Shown here: piece by piece, positions 21,758-31,669 of the stretch
How positions within the stretch are numbered: the stretch's first letter is position 1
Layout of the letters: each line of letters starts with the position of its first letter
Assembly (NCBI GenBank): GCA_963995525.1
Contig: OZ023207.1
Coordinates: forward strand, 3,440,105-3,504,104
DNA from: Escarpia spicata
Taxonomy: Eukaryota; Annelida; Polychaeta; Sabellida; Siboglinidae
DNA: 64,000 nucleotides
Direction: 5' to 3'
The notes under the pieces: generated by a model
Seen by the model: only the letters and a program-made list of their open reading frames with translations
What the model was told of the DNA's origin: nothing
The model's database searches: none
Made by a program: the position numbers and the translations under genes

Positions 21758-23860
21758 AGTAGTAATAGATATCCCTTACGATTTATGTGTGCGCAGTCCG
21801 GAGGAAACCCAATGTTAAGAGATAGGGATTTCCTCCAGTCTGCGCATTTCTACCGCTTATGATTTATGCAAATGAGATGGGTCTTATGGGCGTGGCTAGT
21901 TATGCAAATGACCTTATATGGGCATTTTGGGCGTGGCTAGTTATACAAACGAGTTTGGAAAAGTAGTTCCGATCCCATGTTAAAGCATAGGCCATTTTAT
22001 CGTAAAGGTATGCGACCACTTTTATGAATAAAATAAAATATACCGAACAACATTTGAATATGTCACACACGAGATTGCTTGGCACGGAGGCAGAGGCTTC
22101 GCCAAGGGACCGAGCTGTTATTTGTTTGACTATGACATGTCGAAAATGTGGTGTTATAGTAAGGCGTTATGTATAACAAAATGATTATAAATTCAGCGGA
22201 GACCGTTTTGTCTGAAGTAATGTATACGAAACGTACATTACATATAGGACTATGTTACACCAGGGCCTATAGCCTCGTTTTTCGAACAGAGTGACCATTT
22301 TGGAATTAGCCCTTTGGTGTCTGTTACAAAAATCCGTACTCGAGACGTGTCTGGACACGTTTGTTTGTCGCAAGCACGCGCACCCTGTATGACGTCATGG
22401 TTCGCGCTGTAATTTTGTACACGAAGTGAGTTGTTCAAGCAGATAGTGCTTTGGTTAGATCTTGTATTGAACTTGCGCGTATGTAATGTAAGCCCTTCAT
22501 GTGACGTCAATTAAATAAGTAATTGCGCATGCGCAATAGTGGCTATTCTTATATGTCGTAGGTTGTCGACCCTTTGATTAGGTGTAGGACGCTCCTAGTC
22601 TATACATTTACAACTTTAACATAGGTCCAAACCCGATTAAGCATAGCCATATGCATAGGCATAGAGGCTAAAGGCTATCTGGCCTACAGCGCATAACCAC
22701 GGACAAACAACTTACAAACACTGACAAACAACTTTCAAGCACTGATATTCAACTCAAAAACACTGACATACTATAGCGAGTGAAACATTTCCCTGTTAAC
22801 CGGTATAAACTGGTATAAAACAAGCCTCAAGGTTCTGTGTTGAAAAAACATCCATGTATTTGTCCCGTGTTAAGGCATAGGGAATTAGACGAACTTATCT
22901 GTTAAAACATTCAAACTACCAGCTATCTGTGTAATATTTTGATCAAACTGTTTGTCATGTAACAGTATTCGTCATACGAAATTTGTACTTACCGAACTTT
23001 TTGAAGTTATTATAGCAGTTAATAGCCTGTACACAAACTGGTGTCAAACTGTTTTGAAGAGGTATTCCTTGTTCAAGGCTCATCTGTATTTCATCTGTGC
23101 CTAGAGACCAACAATACTGGTTCAGCATTTTATCACGCTGGTGTTCTTAACCTATACGTGTGTACGTATGTACGTATGTACGTATGTACGTATGTGTATA
23201 ATTGCGTTCAACATCGTTATTAAATAAATAAACACGCTATGTGCGATGCACAATGTCGACTCGATCGCCTTGACGCCAAAGAGCATATATCAACACAAGA
23301 CGGCGCAGTGCTCGCTATCTACATTGTTCGAGGAAAGTGAAGCGTCGTGATAGTGAAGCGTTATGTTAGAACAGTACAGACACACAATAACCTCCCAGAT
23401 AAGATGTACCAGTATTTATATAGTTTACCGTATTAAGGGCCAAGTGTACAAATGTCCATTAGAACGTTTTTATCATAATATTAATATTTAAGTTCGTGCT
23501 TCTTCGTTAAAACCTGCCAAATTAGCTTCGGTCGTAAAACAACTAACCTGGCATGGGTAACCGAAAATGAACTCATAGATACATACACGTGGTACGAAAC
23601 ACACAACACGCACACGAACTCAGACCAACTAGACGGTGAAAGACTGTTTGGGTGTTTTGTTAGACGCAGGTGTGAAGCTATCCGTCCGAGATATGTCACG
23701 AGACTACGGATGGGACATCAGAATAGACGTGTTATCGCGTCAATCCCTCCTTTTTCAGGAAAATAGACGTGTTATCGCGTCAAATCCCTCCTTTTTAACG
23801 TGACATCTCACCGCGTTCAGGCAATTCGACGAGTTATCGCGTGGCATATCTACCAAACAC

Positions 23861-24125
23861 GAGACAAGAGACGAGACTATGACCGAGATGTGTCACGAGA
23901 CTTCGGACGACACGACACAAGAGACGAGACTATGACCGAGATGTGTCACGAGACTTCTGAAGACACGAGACAAGAGACGAGACTATGACCAAGATGTGTC
24001 ACGAGACTTCGGATGACATGAGACAAGAGACGAGACTATGACCGAGATGTGTCACGAGACTTCGGATGACACGAGACAAGAGACGAGACTATGACCGAGA
24101 TGTGTCACGAGACTTCGGATGATAC
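23861..24125. repeat. 53-bp tandem array in left arm, about 5 copies
   Basis: The unit contains gagactatgaccgagatgtg and tcacgagacttcggatgaca. The same array inverted in the right arm has about ten copies (29,340-29,875). Copies vary at the cac/gac positions. A degraded catcacacgagactacggatg extension follows to about 24,300. Confidence 0.88.
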
Positions 24126-24303
24126 ATCACACGAGACTACGGATGTCACATCACACAAGATTACGGATGACACATCACACATTATGTCACGAGACTACGG
24201 ATGTCACATCACACGAGACTATGGATGACACATCAGACGAGAGTACGCACGAGACAAGAGACGAGACATCCCACGAGACGACGGATGGTACATTAGAATA
24301 GAT

Positions 24304-24457
24304 GGGTTACAGCATGAGAATCCATCAAAAAGATGGAATTCCAGACAATTCGACGTATTATCGCGTAAGATTCCGTCAAAAATATGGAATTCCAGGCAAT
24401 TCGACGTGTTATCACGTAAGATTCCATCAAAAAGATGGAATTCCAGGCAATTCGACG
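24304..24457. repeat. 51-bp tandem array in left arm, about 3 copies
   Basis: The unit contains tggaattccaggcaattcga and tcgcgtaagattccgtcaaa. The right arm has nine to ten copies (28,652-29,150). It forms the inner edge of the arm and abuts the 72-bp hairpin. Confidence 0.88.
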
Positions 24458-24529
24458 TTGGGGTTAACCTCGCGAAAATTTAAACATCCACCAAAGTGGT
24501 TGTATAAATTTTCGCGATGTTAACCCCAA
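24458..24529. repeat. 72-bp inverted repeat (hairpin), GGGGTTAAC...GTTAACCCC
   Basis: Arms of 24 bp (24,458-24,481 and 24,506-24,529) match with a single mismatch and flank a 24-base spacer that itself holds ccacc/gtgg. The outer sequence is ttggggttaac and the arm core is tcgcgaaaattt. It lies exactly at the inner end of the left arm and has no counterpart at the right arm's inner end. It could be a tiny MITE or a functional cruciform. Confidence 0.85.
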
Positions 24530-24569
24530 CTTTTTTTCACTAGCTAACCTAATTATAAATTTTTACCGC

Positions 24570-25880
24570 TAGATGGCGCCATCGTGTGACGTAGTACTCC
24601 GATTAACCACTAGGGGGCGCTACGCCTGATGTGATGTCATACCGGAAGTAACTTGACTGTCATGGCGGCCTCTACTAGGGACGCTACGCCGGAAGTAACG
24701 TAGTACCGGAAGTTATTTGAATGACATGGCGACCTGTCATGGTGGCCTCTACGCTTCCGCTATCTTTGGTCATCATGTGACGTAGTACTCCAATTATTCA
24801 CTAGGATATAATTATATATGTTTACCCGCTTGATGGCGCTATCGTGTAGGGTAGTACTTCAATTATCCGCTAGGGGACGCTACACCAGATGTGATGTCAT
24901 ACCGGAAGTCACTTGAGTGTCATGGCGGCCTCTGTGCTTCGGGTATTCCCGGAAGTGTGTCCACGAATAGAGATCTATCATGGTCAGTAGATGGCGATAC
25001 TCTGATTTATTACATTGGTGTACGTTGAGTGGCGTCGAATGTCGCCTCTCACGGACGTGCACAGTTTTTGTGTTAAGGGAAGTCACGTGATGTACGTTCG
25101 GTCTGATTGATTATGCAAATGAGATGACGCAGAAAACTAGTGTATGTAGTTTAGTGTTTCGGTCATAGCAGTTTTCAAATTCGTTTGCTATGGCAGCCTA
25201 TACTAGGGCTGCTACGTCGGAAGTGATGTCACACCAGAAGTTACTTGACTGTCATGGCGGTCTCTGTTCTTCGGGTATTCACGGAAGTATGTCCACGAAT
25301 AGAGATCTATCATGGTCAGTAGATGGCGATACTCTGACTAATTACATTGGTGTCCGTTGAGTGGCGTCGAATGTCGCCTCTCTCATGGACGTGCACAGTT
25401 TTTGTGTTAAGGGAAGTCACGTGATGCACGTTCGGTCTGATTGGTTATACAAATGAGATGACGCCGAAAATTAGTGTATATAGTCTTGAATGGCATGACG
25501 ACCTGTCATGGCGGCCTCTACGGTTTCACCGTTTCCGGAAGTGTGTCGACGAATAGAGATCTGTCATGGTCGGTAGATGGCAATACTCTGAATAATTACA
25601 TTGGTATCCGTTGAGTGGTGTTGGGAACCCTGATGGTCACCTCTTTGAATGAAGTCCTGTCAGGTGGTTGTCCTTACATGTTATTGACATAGTCGTTTTC
25701 GATCATAGCAGTTTTCAAATGCACTAGGGATGGTACGTCGGAAGTGATGTCGCACCGGATGTTACTTGACTGTCGTGGCGGCCTCTATGCTTCGGGTATT
25801 CCCGGATGTGTGTCAACGAATAGAGACCTATCATGGACGGTAGATGGCGATACTCTGACTAATTACATTGGTTTCTTGAT
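24570..25880. promoter_or_regulatory. Degenerate tandem array rich in ETS, YY1 and CTCF-like motifs
   Basis: Units of very roughly 300 bp repeat four times, marked by agatggcgatactctgactaa (about 24,990, 25,321, 25,577, 25,843) and gttgagtggcgtcgaatgtcg. The array contains six CCGGAAGT ETS-type cores (24,642, 24,689, 24,706, 24,902, 24,949, 25,535), ATGGCGGC YY1-like sites (24,662, 24,922, 25,508), one CCACTAGGGGGCGC CTCF-like core (24,607-24,620) and an octamer ATGCAAAT (25,113-25,120). It lies 3' of the minus-strand gene. Repetition is observed; regulatory function is inference. Confidence 0.5.
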
Positions 25881-25996
25881 GACTATGAAAACGAAAAAAC
25901 AAACACACTCATCCATAGCATAAACACAATTTTATTTGAATATTTCACATATGATCTCTCTTGAACACTATTCCTGTAGATTCCAAATCGATAACG

Positions 25997-27068
25997 CTAA
26001 TAAGGTTCCCAACGTGTGATTTGCAAAGGTGTCGCCGAATGAGGCGCGCTCCGGGACGATGAAGGTCGTCTACGATTCCGACGACGACTACTGTCAAACG
26101 GAATGCTGGTTTCCTTTGATATGTCATCGTCCACTGATGCTGTCTGCATGTAAATCCAACGATCTGAGTTCCCGACTAAATCCATTGGCGTGTAGACATC
26201 CTTGAGACCTCGAGCAAAGGTTTCCCATCCCACCGGTTCAAACGACTTCCGTTTTCTCAACACGTCATTCACAAGGTCCACGATGTTACTTCCGGGTACC
26301 GCCTTGTTTCTGTACATCATCTCGCCACGACCGTTCCAACTTACGGCCCCTTTCATTTTATCGAGTAGTCTTCGTGCTTTCTGCTTCATAGTTTTCGGCA
26401 CGCTGTCGATGATTTCGTTTTCGATACTCTCCTTTTCGACGACTTCGTTTTCGTTAACAGGTTGTACTTTGTTTTTCTCTTCACTGGGGATTTTTTCGAT
26501 GACCACACGCACGGGTTCTTGGATACGTTTGTCGGATAGATCGTTGTACCGACGCAATACCTGGTTATACAACACAACCTTTTCCCTCTCGTATATATCG
26601 CTTCGTTCTAATATGTCTAACATTTCATTGTCGAGTCGTTGCAAGACCCTTTCGATAGGATTAGCCGGAGAAGGACGTTGTGGTTGAATGTTTTCTAAAA
26701 TACGCGGATCGACCAGCGCCATCTTCTTTGTATACTCCATGGTCTCCTGAGATGGAGCCGGGAATGTCGAGCTTGTTGATGGAACCGTAGGTACATGTGT
26801 CATAGTAGGCGCCTGAGATGGAGACGAGAATGAAGAGTTTGTTGCTGGGATCAAAGACACAGATGTCGAAGTAGGCGCCGGTTCAAGTGAATTGAACAAT
26901 GTAGTGCTTGTCGTCGTAGTGTTTGTCGATGGCCTACAGCGCTTGTGGGCAATGTGCTATCCAGCTATCTTTCCGTGTGAAATGTCTCTTCCAATCGGGG
27001 CACTGGAAGGCCGCTCGTGATACTGGTGTAGGGTTGTTGGCAGCTGGTAGACGAGTCCATAAGCTCAT
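25997..27068 (-). pseudogene. Element-borne gene: zinc-finger-like N-terminus, Ser/Pro linker, conserved C-terminal domain (frameshifted)
   Basis: The main frame, 26,899 down to 25,997 (300 codons, but opening with TTG), has a Ser/Thr/Pro-rich stretch (residues 1-55), a helical block with RVLQRLDNEMLDILERSD and KVVLYNQVLRRYNDLSD (82-125), an acidic linker, and a C-terminal block with NIVDLVNDVLRKRKSFEPVG and a basic tail. An upstream frame starts with ATG at 27,068 and carries FQCPDWKRHFTRKDSW, which resembles a zinc-finger start with the second Cys replaced by Trp. It stops at 26,934-26,936. The other frame carries HKRC at the same place, so one small indel near 26,950 appears to separate the two halves. 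Similar architectures occur, as I recall, in multi-copy unnamed invertebrate genes. Function unknown. It is the only gene inside the Maverick-like element. Confidence 0.55.
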
Positions 27069-27079
27069 AATGTACGTGT

Positions 27080-28640
27080 TTACTGTTCAAATGTAAAGAA
27101 CGGAATGGCTCTCGGAACACGTCGGTCTAAGTTTGGTTTGTACAACTCGTTTTATACCAATTGTCACAAAGTGGTTTGTATAGAATTTAATCAGGCTTTA
27201 TAACAGTGGTTTTGATGGTGCTGCCATCTCTGGTATGTATTGTTACGGAGGTACACGCTGGTGCCCTCTGGCGATTAAGGCGTGTAACGTTTTAACTGCC
27301 GACGAGTCAGATTTAATTATTTTCATTTGTAGCGTACACCACTAATTCTACGGTTAGGTATACCAAATTTGGTACCTGTAGAAATTATTTAACATGACTG
27401 ATAATATGGTGACCTGGCAAACTACATATGTTGTGGTTATAAGAAGATTATATTATGAACTTATAAAAGTTGTTTACTGAAATGTAGGTGTGAAAAACAC
27501 TAGGGTCACCACTAGCTTATGAATAGAGTGTGTGTTTTATTAAAATTATGGATTAATTCATGAGAGTTGGAATGTACGATGAATATTGTGGTATCCGGCT
27601 CGATACAGGGAATCCAGTGATATTAATTATGTAAGTAATTCACGTAAGTTTAAGATTGTATGAGCACTTATATAGTCAGACGTTTGACTCGCAAAAATTA
27701 TTTTAAACTCAGCGAGTTGAATGGATTGCTTCGATGTGTGAAAGGTTTCGGGAGCTGGTTTTTGAAGCGACTTTAATTTGTATTAAGTGTTTTAATTGGT
27801 CAGACTAACTTCCGGCCATCAAGCTATATAAGGGCAGGACGGCCATTCGAGGCCAGACGAACTTTTGAGCAGAAGAAAGTGTTGCACTCTCGTCTCCAGG
27901 AATTGGGCTGAAACGTGTGTCCGCCCAACGCCTGTAGTAAATACTTCTACAGTACTGATTAGTTGTGAGACGCTGCACTTCTCACGCGTTGAAGAAGACT
28001 GAGCGATAACCGACTGCTGTTCCGTTTTGACGTGATCTTCGAATGTGAGGCCACCACCGTTTCGTTTGCTAGCTGTCATAACACAGACTTCGTGACAGAC
28101 CTTCTCGACATCGCCCCGACGTCGTGACATCGTTACCGTGTTGTCGCCTGGTGATTCGCGTGGAATCGACATTCGTTCGCCGAACGCCGAACGCCGAACG
28201 ACTTTCAACTTCGTCCTGACATCTCGCAGGATGCGAACGTTGACATTCGCACATCACGAGACATTCATTGGTTACAGTTCATAGACTTTACAACGGTGTA
28301 TACCCGTTTTCATGTAAGTGACCAGCTCTTTATACTGTCTCCCATGTAAATTCGTATTTGGATGCATACTCGTCAAGTACAATGTATGGTGTTAAATATA
28401 ATGTCATAGCAGAGTAACGGTTGGCCAACTATCACTGAACCGCATATGTTTATTGTTGATGTATTAAATGGGAATGCCAGTTGGCTTCTCGTATATACAT
28501 ATCTGATGTTACGTTATGTCTCTCGTTCACTCCGAGTCCTAGTGCACCTGAACCTATAACTTGTTATGTCAAATCGGGTACCGCCAATTTATTAATTTAT
28601 TAATACTTACACTCGATTTTGTGACACCGATAAACCGTCT
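27080..28640. other. Right internal region with a TATA-type promoter and splice-donor-like site
   Basis: No coding frame is convincing. On the plus strand a strong TATA box (gctatataagggc, about 27,822-27,834) is followed by a GC-rich leader-like stretch (27,840-28,260), then ATGTAAGTGA at about 28,312, a good splice-donor match. These would suit a promoter, noncoding first exon and intron start facing the right arm, but no downstream exon is visible. A minus-strand frame at 27,819-28,208 lacks family features. Confidence 0.35.
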
Positions 28641-28651
28641 ATTCTGATAGA

Positions 28652-29150
28652 ATTCCATCTTTTTGACGGAATCTTACACGATAACACATCGAATTGCCTG
28701 GAATTCCATATTTTTGACGGAATCTTGCGCGATAACGCGTCGAATTGACTGGAATTCCATATTTTTGACGGAATCTTACGCGGTAACACGTCGATTTGCC
28801 TGGAATTCCATATTTTTGACGGAATCTTACGCGGTAAAACGTCGATTTGCCTGGAATTCCATATTTTTTACGGAATCTTACGCGATAACACGTCGAATTG
28901 CCTGGAATTCCATATTTTTGACGGAATCTTGCGCGATAACACGTCGAATTGACTGGAATTCCATATTTTTGACGGAATCTTGCGCGATAACACGTCGAAT
29001 TGCCTGGAATTCCATATTTTTGACGGAATCTTACGCGATAACACGTCGAATTACCTGGAATTCCATATTTTTGACGGAATCTTACGCGATAACACGTCGA
29101 ATTGTCTGGAATTCCATCTTTTTGATGGAATCTCATGCTGTAACCCGTCT
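28652..29150. repeat. 51-bp tandem array in right arm, 9-10 copies
   Basis: The unit contains ggaattccatatttttgacg and gaatcttacgcgataacacg. As 51 bp is 17 codons and the unit lacks stops, about 165-codon frames stay open on both strands. These are artefacts of the period and not genes. Copies differ at 1-4 positions. Confidence 0.93.
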
Positions 29151-29339
29151 ATTCTAATGTACCTTCCGTAGTCTCGTGGGATATTTCGGTCATAGTCTCG
29201 TCTCTTGTCTCGTCCGTACTCTCGTTTGATGTGTCATCCATAGTCTCATGTGATGTGACTTCCGTAGTCTCGTGACATAACGTGTGATGTGTCATCCATA
29301 ATCTTGTGTGATGTGACATCCGTAGTCTCGTGTGATGTA

Positions 29340-29875
29340 TCATCCGAAGTCTCGTGACACATCTAGGTCATAGTCTCGTCTCTTGTCTCGTGTGATGTTT
29401 CATCCGAAGTCTCGTGACACATCTCGGTCATAGTCTCGTCTCTTGTCTCGTGTCATCCGAAGTCTCATGACACGTCTCGGTCATGGTCTCATCTCTTGTC
29501 TGGTGTCATCCGAAGTCTCGTGACACATCTCGGTCATAGTCTCGTCTCTAGTCTCGTGTCATCCGAAGTCTCGTGACACATCTCGGTCATAGTCTCGTCT
29601 CTTGTCTCGTGTCGTCCGAAGTCTCGTGACCCATCTCGGTCATAGTCTCGTCTCTTGTCTCGTGTCGTCCGAAGTCTCGTGACACATCTCGGTCATAGAC
29701 TCGTCTCTTGTCTCGTGTCATCCGAAGTCTCGTGACACATCTCGGTCATAGTCTCGTCTCTTGTCTCGTGTCATCCGAAGTCTCGTGACACATCTCGGTC
29801 ATAGTCTCGTCTCTTGTCTCGTGTCGTCCGAAGTCTCGTGACACATCTCGGTCATAGTATCGTCTCTTGTCTCGT
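29340..29875. repeat. 53-bp tandem array in right arm, about 10 copies
   Basis: The unit contains tcatccgaagtctcgtgaca and catctcggtcatagtctcgt. The first interval is 60 bp because of an extra gatgttt-like insert; the rest are 53 bp. The left arm has about half as many copies. Confidence 0.9.
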
Positions 29876-31663
29876 GTTTGGTAGAGATGTCACGCGATAA
29901 CTCGTCGAATTGCCTGAAAGCGGTGAGATGTCACGTGAAAAAGGAGGGATTTGACGCGATAACACGTCTATTTTCCTGAAAAAGGAAGGAATTGACGCGA
30001 TAACACGTCTATTTTCCTGAAAAAGGAGGGATTGACGCGATAACACGTCTATTCTGATGTCCCATCCGTAGTCTCGTGACATATCTCGGACGGATAGCTT
30101 CACACCTGCGTCTAACAAAACACCCAAACAGTCTTTCACAGTCTAGTTGGTCTGAGTTCGTGTGCGTGTTGTGTGTTTCGTACCAAGTGTATGTATCTAT
30201 GAGTTCATTTTCGGTTACCCATGCCAGGTTAGTTGTTTTACGACCGAAGCTAATTTGGCAGGTTTTAACGAAGAAGCACGAATTTAAATACTATAGTCCA
30301 TAAAAAGATAAAAACGTTCTAATGGACATTTGTACACTTGGCCCTTAATACGGTAAACTATATAAATACTGGTACATCTTATCTGGGAGGTTATTGTGTG
30401 TCTGTACTGTTCTAACATAACGCTTCACTATCATGACGCTTCACTTTCCTCGAACAATGTAGATAGCGAGCACTGCGCCGTCTTGTGTTGATATATGCTC
30501 TTTGGCGTCAAGGCGATCGAGTCGACATTGTGCATCGCACATAGCGTGTTTATTTATTTAATAACGATGTTGAACGCAATTATACACATACGTACATACG
30601 TACACACGTATAGGTTAAGAACACCAGCGTGATAAAATGCTGAACCAGTATTGTTGGTTTCTAGGCACAGATGAAATACAGATGAGCCTTGAACAAGGAA
30701 TACCTCTTCAAAACAGTTTGACACCAGTTTGTGTACAGGCTATCAACTGCTATAATAACTTCAAAAAGTTCGGTAAGTACAAATTTCGTATGACGAATAC
30801 TGTTACATGACAAACAGTTTGATCAAAATATTACACAGATAGCTGGTAGTTTGAATGTTCTAACAGATAAGTTCGTATAATTCCCTATGCCTTAACACGG
30901 GACAAATACATGGATGTTTTTTCAACACAGAACCTTGAGGCTTGTTTTATACCAGTTTATACCGGTTAACAGGGAAATTTTTCACTCGCTATAGTATGTC
31001 AGTGTTTTTGAGTTGAATATCAGTGTTTGAAAGTTGTTTGTCAGTGTTTGTAAGTTGTTTGTCAGTGGTTATGCGCTGTAGGCCAGATAGCCTGACAGAC
31101 ACCAAAGGGCTAATTCCAAAATGGTCACACTGTTCGAAAAACGAGGCTATAGGCCCTGGTGTAACAAAGTCCTATATGTAATGTACGTTTCATATACATT
31201 ACTTCAGACAAAACGGTCTCCGCTGAATTTATAATCCTTTTGTTATACATAACGCCTTACTATAACACCACATTTTCGACATGTCATAGTCAAACAAATA
31301 ACGGCTCGGTCCCTTGGCGAAGCCTCGGCCTCCGGGTCAAGCAATCTCGTGTGTGACATATTCAAATGTTGTTCGGTATATTTTATTTTATTCATAAAAG
31401 TGATCGCATACCTTTACGATAAAATGGCCTATGCTTTAACATGGGGTCGGAACTACTTTTCCAAGCTCGTTTGTATAACTAGCCACGCCCAAAATGCCCA
31501 TATAAGGTCATTTGCATAACTAGCCACGCCCATAAGAACCAGCTCGCTCGTGATTGGTCAATTCAATACCACGTGATCATCTCATTTGCACAAATCATAA
31601 GCTTAACATGGGGTTTCCTCCGGACTGCGCACACATAAATCGTAAGGGACATCTATTACTACT

Positions 31664-31669
31664 GAACGG
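31664..31669. repeat. Right 6-bp target-site duplication GAACGG
   Basis: Identical to 21,752-21,757 and placed exactly outside the last base of the right arm. Confidence 0.88.

Larger units (their letters stand above)
21758..24457. repeat. Left terminal inverted repeat of the Maverick-like element
   Basis: This is the inverted counterpart of 28,650-31,663. Matches run through the terminal 13-mer, two octamer motifs ATGCAAAT (21,866-21,873; 21,902-21,909), the tacgtatgtacg microsatellite (about 23,158-23,195), a block at 23,480-23,760, a 53-bp array (about 23,861-24,125) and a 51-bp array (about 24,304-24,457). Small indels separate the arms, for example about 45 bp near 21,875. Confidence 0.9.
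21758..31663. mobile_element. Maverick/Polinton-like element, 9.9 kb, non-autonomous
   Basis: The element begins AGTAGTAATAGAT and ends ATCTATTACTACT, has inverted arms of about 2.7 and 3.0 kb, and is bounded by a perfect GAACGG hexamer. AG...CT ends, very long terminal inverted repeats and 6-bp target duplications are the hallmarks of Maverick/Polinton transposons (known families are usually 15-20 kb). The expected protein-primed DNA polymerase, retroviral-type integrase, packaging ATPase, protease and capsid genes are all absent from the 4.2-kb centre. It would therefore need help in trans. The centre holds one broken gene on the minus strand (25,997-27,068), a motif array (24,570-25,880), a 72-bp hairpin and a TATA-type promoter. 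Assignment to Maverick/Polinton is structural. Confidence 0.75.
28650..31663. repeat. Right terminal inverted repeat of the Maverick-like element
   Basis: Inverted counterpart of 21,758-24,457. It is about 300 bp longer because its 51-bp and 53-bp arrays have more copies, and it carries roughly 45 extra bp near 31,537-31,585 absent from the left arm. Outside the arrays the match is about 95% or better by eye. An octamer complement ATTTGCAT lies at 31,510-31,517. Confidence 0.9.

Noticed and set aside
26202..26687. 161-codon plus-strand frame
   Set aside because: Antisense of the element gene; low-complexity Ser/Leu/Phe content mirrors the Lys/Glu-rich linker on the minus strand.
27819..28208. 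129-codon minus-strand frame in the Maverick-like element
   Set aside because: No motif, overlaps a plus-strand TATA/leader region, and composition gives no support.
28639..29157. Long open frames of about 165 codons on both strands with a 17-residue repeat
   Set aside because: The unit is 51 bp, a multiple of three without stops, so frames stay open by chance on both strands. No start context or homologue supports a protein.
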